From the NCBI GenBank assembly GCA_039804245.1, contig JBDLWO010000073.1, positions 1 through 8,764 on the forward strand: a stretch of 8,764 nt of DNA, read 5' to 3'. Origin of the DNA: M3007 sp039804245 (lineage in GTDB: Bacteria; Bacteroidota; Bacteroidia; Chitinophagales; Saprospiraceae). Position 1 is the first letter of the stretch. Each line of letters opens with the position of its first letter. A program made the translations under genes and the position numbers. The notes below the pieces were generated by a model. It was not told the origin of the DNA and did no database searches. It worked only from the letters and a program-made list of their open reading frames with translations. Below, in pieces: positions 1 through 5,315 of the stretch.

Positions 1-233
1 ACAGAATTATTGACCGTGAAACACACAAGTATTTACTAACCATTCTTGAAAAGGATGCTGAGCTCGCTCAAAAGGATGAACAATTGACCCAAAAAGATGA
101 GCAATTGACCCAAAAAGATGAGCAACTTGCCGAGAAAGACAGACTTCTCGCCGAGGAAAGAGATCAGGCTGCTCGCAGACTCGCCGAACTGCAGCGAGAA
201 ATCGAGGAAATGAAGAAGAAGGCCGGGCTCTGA
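1..233 (+). CDS. C-terminal fragment of a coiled-coil protein, function unknown (possibly the tail of an Rpn/PD-(D/E)XK-type protein)
   Basis: The reading frame enters from the left edge (first full codon at 3) and ends at TGA 231-233, giving 76 visible residues; the N-terminal part lies outside the window. The visible part is almost entirely charged and heptad-patterned: a short lead (RIIDRETHKYLLTILEKD), three near-identical heptads of the type QKDEQLT, a degenerate fourth (EKDRLLA), then a Glu/Arg/Lys-rich helix ending EMKKKAGL. This is a classic parallel coiled coil with Leu at regular positions. No catalytic motif is visible. Bacteroidota Rpn-type (PD-(D/E)XK nuclease/putative transposase) proteins often end in variable charged coiled coils, and the short lead is compatible with one, but this is inference. 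A plain structural or phage-type coiled-coil protein is equally possible. Confidence is high that this is a coding end and low on function. Confidence 0.6.
   Translation, partial: RIIDRETHKYLLTILEKDAELAQKDEQLTQKDEQLTQKDEQLAEKDRLLAEERDQAARRLAELQREIEEMKKKAGL
69..152 (+). repeat. 21-bp tandem repeats encoding coiled-coil heptads
   Basis: Three consecutive 21-bp units lie at 69-89, 90-110 and 111-131, with a diverged fourth at 132-152. Units 1 and 2 differ at two bases. Units 2 and 3 share their first 14 bases and diverge in the last codons. Each unit encodes one heptad (QKDEQLT, QKDEQLT, QKDEQLA, EKDRLLA), so gain or loss of a unit keeps the frame and only changes coiled-coil length. The repeats are directly adjacent with no spacers, so this is not a CRISPR. 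Confidence 0.85.
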
Positions 234-240
234 TTCAAGC

Positions 241-262
241 TTAGAGCTTGTTAAGGATTCTC
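241..262 (+). repeat. Left target duplication (TTA) plus left terminal inverted repeat
   Basis: TTA at 241-243 is followed by the 19-bp terminal repeat at 244-262. It lies only 7 bp beyond the TGA of the upstream coiled-coil gene. Confidence 0.75.
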
Positions 263-404
263 TACCGGTGGCAAAAACAGGCTGATTTTTTGTCAGTTTT
301 TGCATTTTTGAAGGCGCATAGCCGGAGCTACGTAACTGAAAAAAGGTGAAAAATGGCGAAAAATGAGATGTTTTTGACTCGGTGAGAGAATCCTGAACAA
401 GCTC
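244..404. mobile_element. 161-bp foldback MITE-like element with TTA target duplication
   Basis: The ends are 19-bp inverted repeats: GAGCTTGTTAAGGATTCTC at 244-262 and its complement at 386-404, with one mismatch (253 versus 395). The inverted symmetry continues through the body: 272-279 pairs with 369-376, 285-295 with 354-364, 297-303 with 346-352, 305-309 with 340-344, and the apex TAGC 319-322 with GCTA 327-330, almost exactly at the centre of the element. The whole element can therefore fold into one long imperfect hairpin. It is flanked by TTA at 241-243 and 405-407, a 3-bp direct repeat. Short length, no coding capacity, terminal inverted repeats and a target duplication define a MITE. 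TIRs beginning GAG with TNA targets are known for the IS1031-like branch of the IS5 family, so mobilisation by such a transposase is a reasonable guess. The structure could also act as a terminator for both convergent neighbours. Confidence 0.75.
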
Positions 405-407
405 TTA
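386..407 (-). repeat. Right terminal inverted repeat plus right target duplication, which doubles as a stop codon
   Basis: The complement of 386-404 matches the left terminal repeat at 18 of 19 positions. The adjoining TTA at 405-407 is the second copy of the target duplication and, read on the - strand, is the TAA stop codon of the alpha-L-fucosidase gene. Confidence 0.75.
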
Positions 408-1829
408 TTCAACCCGATAAGCCTCCACTTCCCCAATTGCCGCAAAACCGACCGTGTCGAGTATTTTTATCCGTACTTTGGTCGTAGTGACAGGGTCAAA
501 CATGCATATTTTTCGCACACCGATTGTCGTAGATCGGGCAACCTCCTTCCATGCGTCGTTCTCCAGTACTTCAATGCTAAACTGTCTGATTCGCTGACCC
601 GTACTGCGAACGGTTTCGCGCAGCCGGATACAATTGATGGTTTCAGGTTTCCTGAAATCCAGAACGATATAACCGGGTATGTCACCGCCGGATACCTGTT
701 CAAATATATGACATGTATTCTGCTTTCCGTCGTTCACCCTGGGTGTCCGGCTCTCTCCACCCTGATAGGAGGCAAATACCAGCTTGCCCGTTGCCAGATT
801 ATTGGAAAATGCCTTGCGGAGTTTATCGCCAAACGCCACCAGACTGGCCGAATCCCGGGGCGCAAATCTGCCCTGCCGATCGGGCGGTACGTTTAGAATC
901 AGGTTCCCTCCCCTGCCCACCGATTTCAGGTAAATATCGAACAACTGATCGGGGGTCTTTACTTTGTCGTCTTCTTCCTTGTGATAAAACCACCCCGGAC
1001 GAATACTGACATCACACTCGGCAGGTATCCACAAGGCTCCATTCTCCTGACCTGTCTGTAATACAGATGTGGCCGGCCCTGTAGCTCCGCGACCGAAACC
1101 GGCGGTATCCAGCATGCACCAGTTTGTTTCGGCAACGGTCCCCTGTTCGTTGCCAGCCCACCGGCAACCCGGACCAATGTCACTGAAGATGACCGCATTG
1201 GGCTGATATCGCTTCACCAGTTTCTCGAAACGATGAAAATCGTATTCCTGCTTTTTCCCATTCTTGCCCTCTCCGTTGGCGCCATCCCACCAAACCTCAA
1301 ACAAATCTCCGTAGCCAGTAAGCAATTCCGTCAGTGTACTGGCATACACATCGTTGTATCGCGGTGTGCCGTACTGCGGGTGGTTGCGGTCCCACGGACT
1401 CAGGTAAACCCCGAATTTCAGTCCGTTGCGCTTGCAGGCATCCGAGAGTTCGCGCAGTACGTCGCCTTTTCCGTCTTTCCATTTGCTCTCCCTGACCGTG
1501 TGTGTAGAGTATCCGGATGGCCACAAACAGAATCCGTCGTGGTGCTTGGCAGTTATGATAATCCCTTTGGCACCGGCCGCATTGGCAACACGGCACCACT
1601 GATCGCAATCCAGCGCCGTCGGATTGAATACGTCCTCAGTTTCCGTACCATGCCCCCACTCCAGATCGGTAAATGTGTTCGGGCCAAAGTGTACAAAAAG
1701 GTAAAATTCCGTCTCGTGCCAAACCTGCTGCGCCTCCGATGGCGCCGGACGATTGGCCACGGGTTGCGCAACAACACCCGAAGAAATGAGGAAACTCAAC
1801 AGAAACGGTGTAATTCCGGATATTTTCAT
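405..1829 (-). CDS. Exported GH29 alpha-L-fucosidase with C-terminal discoidin/CBM32-like domain
   Basis: This 474-residue retaining glycosidase should release alpha-linked L-fucose from glycans in the periplasm. I chose the ATG at 1829 because it opens a signal peptide (MKISGITPFLLSFLISSGVVA, cut before QP); the longer TTG start at 1853 overlaps the promoter. No lipobox Cys and no T9SS tail are present. GH29 features: VHFGPNTFTDLEWG (His about 47), TAKHHDGF (His 96 and 97), VYLSPWDRN, and EVWWDGANG with the probable nucleophile Asp182. RWAGNEQG contains Glu228, the likely acid/base by the GNE position in GH29 subfamily B. The WWDGANG and GNE motifs suggest subfamily B, which prefers alpha-1,3/1,4-fucose in branched Lewis-type glycans; this is inference. 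Residues from about 355 to the end form a beta-sandwich resembling F5/8 type C (CBM32). The gene is divergent from galE, and its stop codon lies in the target duplication of the adjacent foldback element. Confidence 0.93.
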   Translation of the reverse strand: MKISGITPFLLSFLISSGVVAQPVANRPAPSEAQQVWHETEFYLFVHFGPNTFTDLEWGHGTETEDVFNPTALDCDQWCRVANAAGAKGIIITAKHHDGFCLWPSGYSTHTVRESKWKDGKGDVLRELSDACKRNGLKFGVYLSPWDRNHPQYGTPRYNDVYASTLTELLTGYGDLFEVWWDGANGEGKNGKKQEYDFHRFEKLVKRYQPNAVIFSDIGPGCRWAGNEQGTVAETNWCMLDTAGFGRGATGPATSVLQTGQENGALWIPAECDVSIRPGWFYHKEEDDKVKTPDQLFDIYLKSVGRGGNLILNVPPDRQGRFAPRDSASLVAFGDKLRKAFSNNLATGKLVFASYQGGESRTPRVNDGKQNTCHIFEQVSGGDIPGYIVLDFRKPETINCIRLRETVRSTGQRIRQFSIEVLENDAWKEVARSTTIGVRKICMFDPVTTTKVRIKILDTVGFAAIGEVEAYRVE

Positions 1830-1850
1830 GGTACAGATTACTTTGATGCC

Positions 1851-1858
1851 CAAATGTA
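1851..1858 (-). promoter_or_regulatory. Candidate Bacteroidota -7 box for the fucosidase gene
   Basis: Read on the - strand, this is TACATTTG, a full match to the TAnnTTTG consensus of Bacteroidota housekeeping promoters. Transcription would start near 1844, giving a leader of about 15 nt before the ATG at 1829. No convincing TTTG box lies at the usual 19-21 bp upstream; the nearest TTTG is about 27 bp away. The call rests on the -7 match alone. Confidence 0.4.
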
Positions 1859-1879
1859 CATATTAAACTCATTCCTGTG

Positions 1880-1908
1880 TTTCAGCAAATGTGTCTTTCG
1901 TAACTTCG
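1880..1908 (+). promoter_or_regulatory. Candidate promoter for the galE-glpD-glpF-glpK operon
   Basis: TAACTTCG at 1901-1908 matches the Bacteroidota TAnnTTTG -7 box with one mismatch. A TTTC at 1880-1883, 17 bp upstream, is a weak candidate for the -33 TTTG element. Transcription would begin around 1914-1916, leaving a leader of about 15 nt before the galE ATG at 1930. No operator-like palindrome or riboswitch is evident in the divergent interval 1830-1929. Confidence 0.4.
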
Positions 1909-1929
1909 CCCGATCTAATTCATCCCGCA

Positions 1930-2943
1930 ATGAAAATCCTCGTCACCGGCGGCGCCGGCTTCATCGGATCACACACGGTTGTCTCGCTGACCGAAGCAGG
2001 CTTCACTCCTGTTATTCTCGATAATTTCTCCAATTCAAACCCGGAAGTACTCGCCGGACTGGAAAAGATACTCGGCTTTCCGGTTATTTTCTATGAAGGT
2101 GATTGTAACGATCCCGGTATTTACAACCGTATTTTCACCGAACACGAAATCGGTGGTGTTATACATTTTGCCGCCTGCAAGGCAGTGGGTGAATCCATGG
2201 AGCGCCCGCTGATGTATTACCGGAATAACCTCGGTTCGCTGATGACGCTGCTCACTGTTATGGAGCAACATCAAATCCGGAATCTGATTTTCTCCTCTTC
2301 CTGCACTGTGTACGGAGAACCCGACACGGTACCTGTAACCGAACAAACACCAGTCAAGGAAGCCTCTTCCGTTTATGGCAACACCAAACAGATCGGAGAG
2401 GAAATTCTCCGGGATGTGGCCAGTGTGATGCCATTCAGTATTATTTCTCTACGCTACTTCAATCCTGTAGGCGCCCATCCCTCGGGCCTCATCGGGGAAT
2501 TACCCACCGGTGTCCCGAATAACCTCGTGCCGTTTGTCACGCAAACCGCCGCAGGCATCAGGGAGTCTATTACTGTTTTTGGCAACGACTACCCTACCCC
2601 CGACGGAACCTGCATCCGCGACTATATTCATGTCATGGATCTCGCAGAAGCACATGTGGCTGCGCTCAGCCATCTCATGAAGGTGAATCAGGAGAAGTAC
2701 TACGATGTTTTCAATGTGGGTACCGGCACCGGTAACAGCGTCCTCGAGGTGGTGAATACTTTCGATCGGGTAAACAACCTGAACGTACCCCACCGGTTCG
2801 GCCCCCGTCGTAGCGGCGATGTAATAGCTATATGGGGTAATGTGGACAAATCAGCCGGGGTTCTTGGCTGGAAGGCCCGCCGTTCACTCGCCGACGCACT
2901 GAAGGATGCCTGGAACTGGCAAAGCCGACTGCCCAAACCCTGA
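1930..2943 (+). CDS. galE: UDP-glucose 4-epimerase
   Basis: This cytoplasmic NAD-dependent short-chain dehydrogenase interconverts UDP-glucose and UDP-galactose (Leloir pathway and sugar-nucleotide supply). The ATG at 1930 is preferred over an in-frame GTG at 1891 because the product then starts directly with the dinucleotide-binding strand MKILVTGGAGFIGSH and is 337 residues, as in the E. coli enzyme (338). Catalytic residues fall at the E. coli positions: Ser124 in FSSSCTVYGEPD, and Tyr149 and Lys153 in SSVYGNTK. The substrate-binding RYFNPVGAHPSG and the RDYIHVMDLA segment are intact. In the C-terminal GDVIAIWGN segment, Ile301 sits where the E. coli enzyme has the gatekeeper Tyr299. It is the first gene of a four-gene + strand operon, 7 bp from glpD, which is an unusual partner. 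No Shine-Dalgarno is visible. Confidence 0.95.
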   Translation: MKILVTGGAGFIGSHTVVSLTEAGFTPVILDNFSNSNPEVLAGLEKILGFPVIFYEGDCNDPGIYNRIFTEHEIGGVIHFAACKAVGESMERPLMYYRNNLGSLMTLLTVMEQHQIRNLIFSSSCTVYGEPDTVPVTEQTPVKEASSVYGNTKQIGEEILRDVASVMPFSIISLRYFNPVGAHPSGLIGELPTGVPNNLVPFVTQTAAGIRESITVFGNDYPTPDGTCIRDYIHVMDLAEAHVAALSHLMKVNQEKYYDVFNVGTGTGNSVLEVVNTFDRVNNLNVPHRFGPRRSGDVIAIWGNVDKSAGVLGWKARRSLADALKDAWNWQSRLPKP

Positions 2944-2950
2944 ATGGCTT

Positions 2951-4576
2951 ATGCTCAACCGCAACCTGAATCTCGAACTCCTCCGGAATGATGCCTTTGA
3001 TGTTTGTATCATCGGAGGTGGTTCTGCTGGCGCCGGTTGTGCCCTAGATGCCGCACTTCGGGGAATGAAGGTTGCACTGATTGAAAAGACTGATTTTGCC
3101 GCTGAAACTTCGGGGAAGAGTACCAAACTCGTACATGGCGGAGTCCGGTACCTCGAACAGGCTTTCCGGAAACTCGATCTCGCGCAGCTCAATCAGGTAA
3201 AACACGGCCTGCAGGAGCGACGCTTTGTGCTCGGCAATGCCCCGCACCTCGCGCGCCCGCTCGCGCTCGCAACTCCTGTCTTTAACTGGTGGAGTGGTGT
3301 TTACTACTTCCTCGGACTAAAACTGTACGACTGGTTCGCTCCAGGAAGGTCGGGAATGCCACCTGGCAAATGGACAGGCAAACGAAAGCTGGACAAACTT
3401 TTCCCCGGACTGAACAAGGGTATTCGCAGTGCCATTGTTTATTACGACGGACAACTCGATGATGCCCGCTACAACCTCGCACTCATTCAGTCAGCAAACC
3501 AGTCCGGTGCCGTTGTTGCCAACTACGTCGAACTTCAGGAGTTTTCGTCCGACAGGTCAGGGGCCATAACTGCTGCCACGGTACTCGACCGACAGTCTGA
3601 CACCGCCTTTTCAATACGTGCCAGGGTTTTTCTGAATTGTACCGGTCCTGCCGCTGATTCCGTTCGCCTCAAGGCCAATCCGGAACTCACCCCTGTAATA
3701 AAACCTTCCAAAGGGGCACATATCCTGGTCAGTATGCCACAACAGAAAGCCTCCTGTGCCCTGCTGATTCCGAAAACTGCCGATAACCGGGTGGCTTTTG
3801 CCATTCCCTTCGAAGGCCGCATGATGATCGGCACCACCGACGAGCCCTGCGAAAATCCTGAACTTGAGCCGTACGCCGATCGGAGTGACACAGACTTCCT
3901 GCTAGAAACTATCAATCCATACCTGGAGACTCCCCTCTCCCGGGCACAGGTTACAAGCGGATTTGCCGGACTGCGACCACTGGTAAACCTGTCTTCAAAC
4001 AATAAACACACCAAAGCCATCCTCCGCGATCATTTGGTGGAGCAGGATGAACGCTCCGGACTGGTCAGTCTGCTGGGTGGTAAATGGACCACCTACCGAC
4101 TGATGGCGAAAGATGCGGTGGATGTTATCGCAAACCGGCTCGGTATGCATATCCCCTGCTCTACCGAAAACCATTTATTATGGGGCGCAAATGGCTGGTC
4201 TCCGGATTTTTATAAAAAAATTCAGGCAGAATATAAAATTGATGAAGATGTTTCGCAACATTTGGCCGACAAATACGGAACCAGTGCTGTTGTAGTGGCC
4301 CGGCTCGCGCAGGAAGATCCCTTATTGAGCGAAAGGCTTGTTCCTGAACAGCCCTTCCTCAAGGCAGAGGTTGTATATGCCGTCAGACATGAAATGGCGC
4401 TTGAAATCCGCGACTTCCTGTCCAGAAGAATCCGGCTTGAGTTGACAGATTTTCGTTTGTGCGCCGCTGCAGCCCCTGAAGTTGCACGCATTATGGCTGA
4501 TGAACTCGGCTGGAGCCCCGGACAAAAGGAAGCACGGCTTCATGAATATTTGTCTGCACATTTCTTCACCCTCTGA
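2951..4576 (+). CDS. glpD: Aerobic FAD-dependent glycerol-3-phosphate dehydrogenase
   Basis: The enzyme oxidises sn-glycerol-3-phosphate to dihydroxyacetone phosphate and reduces the quinone pool at the inner face of the cytoplasmic membrane. At 541 residues it is within the family range. Key segments: the FAD-binding CIIGGGSAGAGCALDAALRG (residues 19-38) with a ribose-binding Glu45 in ALIEKTDF; the highly conserved STKLVHGGVRYLEQ (57-70); GTTD (294-297); SGFAGLRPLV; and GGKWTTYRLMAKD (Lys378 to Arg383). A C-terminal DAO_C-like domain follows from about residue 400. I chose the ATG at 2951, 7 bp after the galE stop, because it places a normal short lead before the FAD fold. An in-frame ATG at 2906 would overlap galE by 38 bp. 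It works with GlpF and GlpK downstream. No single membrane anchor is visible, as expected for a peripheral enzyme. Confidence 0.95.
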   Translation: MLNRNLNLELLRNDAFDVCIIGGGSAGAGCALDAALRGMKVALIEKTDFAAETSGKSTKLVHGGVRYLEQAFRKLDLAQLNQVKHGLQERRFVLGNAPHLARPLALATPVFNWWSGVYYFLGLKLYDWFAPGRSGMPPGKWTGKRKLDKLFPGLNKGIRSAIVYYDGQLDDARYNLALIQSANQSGAVVANYVELQEFSSDRSGAITAATVLDRQSDTAFSIRARVFLNCTGPAADSVRLKANPELTPVIKPSKGAHILVSMPQQKASCALLIPKTADNRVAFAIPFEGRMMIGTTDEPCENPELEPYADRSDTDFLLETINPYLETPLSRAQVTSGFAGLRPLVNLSSNNKHTKAILRDHLVEQDERSGLVSLLGGKWTTYRLMAKDAVDVIANRLGMHIPCSTENHLLWGANGWSPDFYKKIQAEYKIDEDVSQHLADKYGTSAVVVARLAQEDPLLSERLVPEQPFLKAEVVYAVRHEMALEIRDFLSRRIRLELTDFRLCAAAAPEVARIMADELGWSPGQKEARLHEYLSAHFFTL

Positions 4577-4589
4577 CTTAACTAACACT

Positions 4590-5306
4590 ATGAACGTTTT
4601 TCTCGCAGAACTGCTCGGAACCGCCCTCATCATCCTGCTCGGCAACGGCGTTGTGGCCGGTGTCGTTCTGAAAGGAACCAAAAATGAAAATGCCGGCTGG
4701 ATTGTTATTACTTTCGGCTGGGCACTCGCTGTCACTTTCGGTGTTTACGCAGCCGGAAAAATCAGCGGCGCTCACCTGAATCCGGCTGTAACTGTAGCAC
4801 TTGCCGCCACCGGTCAATGGTCTGAACAGTTTACCCCGGAAACGCTTCCGCTGTATATCTCCGCCCAGATGCTCGGCGCCTTTTTGGGCGCTTCCCTGGT
4901 GTGGCTGTTCTATTATCCGCACTTTAAGCTCACGGAAGATACGGAAGCCAAGAGAGCTGTGTTCTGCACTGCTCCTGCTGTGCGGAATACTGCGTTCAAC
5001 TTCATCAGCGAATTCCTGGCTACTTTCGTACTGCTCTTTGGACTGAGTGCCATCGGTGCCAACCAGTTTGCCGACGGACTCAACCCGATTGTGGTGGGAG
5101 CGCTCATTCTAGCCCTGGGCATCTCGCTCGGTGGCACAACAGGATATGCCATGAGCCCGGCCAGGGATCTGTCCCCGCGCATCGCGCACGCGATTCTGCC
5201 TATTTCCGGGAAAGGCCATTCAGACTGGAGTTACGCATGGATTCCGGTCGTGGCGCCAATCCTCGGAGGCATTGCCGGTGCCTTCACTCACCAATTACTC
5301 TTCTAA
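4590..5306 (+). CDS. glpF: Glycerol facilitator (aquaglyceroporin, MIP family)
   Basis: A 238-residue integral inner-membrane channel with six hydrophobic segments and two half-helices, for passive entry of glycerol. It is shorter than E. coli GlpF (281) but normal for the family. The ATG at 4590 starts right at the first membrane helix (MNVFLAELLGTALIILLGNG). The first pore motif is canonical: GAHLNPAVTVA, NPA at 64-66. The second reads GYAMSPARDLSPR, so SPA (189-191) replaces the usual NPA. Selectivity-filter positions by alignment to E. coli GlpF are Trp44, Gly177, Tyr186 (Phe200 in E. coli) and Arg192. Asp193, which marks glycerol-conducting members, is present. The size of the filter and the position next to glpD and glpK support glycerol rather than water as substrate. 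The Asn-to-Ser change is unusual and could alter the pore. Confidence 0.93.
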   Translation: MNVFLAELLGTALIILLGNGVVAGVVLKGTKNENAGWIVITFGWALAVTFGVYAAGKISGAHLNPAVTVALAATGQWSEQFTPETLPLYISAQMLGAFLGASLVWLFYYPHFKLTEDTEAKRAVFCTAPAVRNTAFNFISEFLATFVLLFGLSAIGANQFADGLNPIVVGALILALGISLGGTTGYAMSPARDLSPRIAHAILPISGKGHSDWSYAWIPVVAPILGGIAGAFTHQLLF

Positions 5307-5315
5307 CCGCTTTCT

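Noticed and set aside
69..152. Possible CRISPR-like array
   Set aside because: The 21-bp units are directly adjacent without spacers and encode in-frame heptads, so they are a coding tandem repeat.
271..303. Stand-alone intrinsic terminator for the left coiled-coil gene (GCAAAAAC/GTTTTTGC hairpin)
   Set aside because: The stem is A/T-rich with a bulge and no clean T-run after it, and the same bases pair better with the other arm of the foldback element.
1233..2024. Long + strand open frame (263 codons) across the fucosidase and the galE start
   Set aside because: It runs antisense to the well-supported GH29 gene and then out of frame through the start of galE; its product has low-complexity Arg-rich composition and no recognisable motif.
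2944..2946. ATG immediately after the galE stop as the glpD start
   Set aside because: It is out of frame with the GlpD coding sequence; the in-frame ATG is at 2951.
3535..4020. 161-codon - strand open frame inside glpD
   Set aside because: It is fully antisense to conserved GlpD sequence, and the product is Ser/Arg-rich with no family resemblance.
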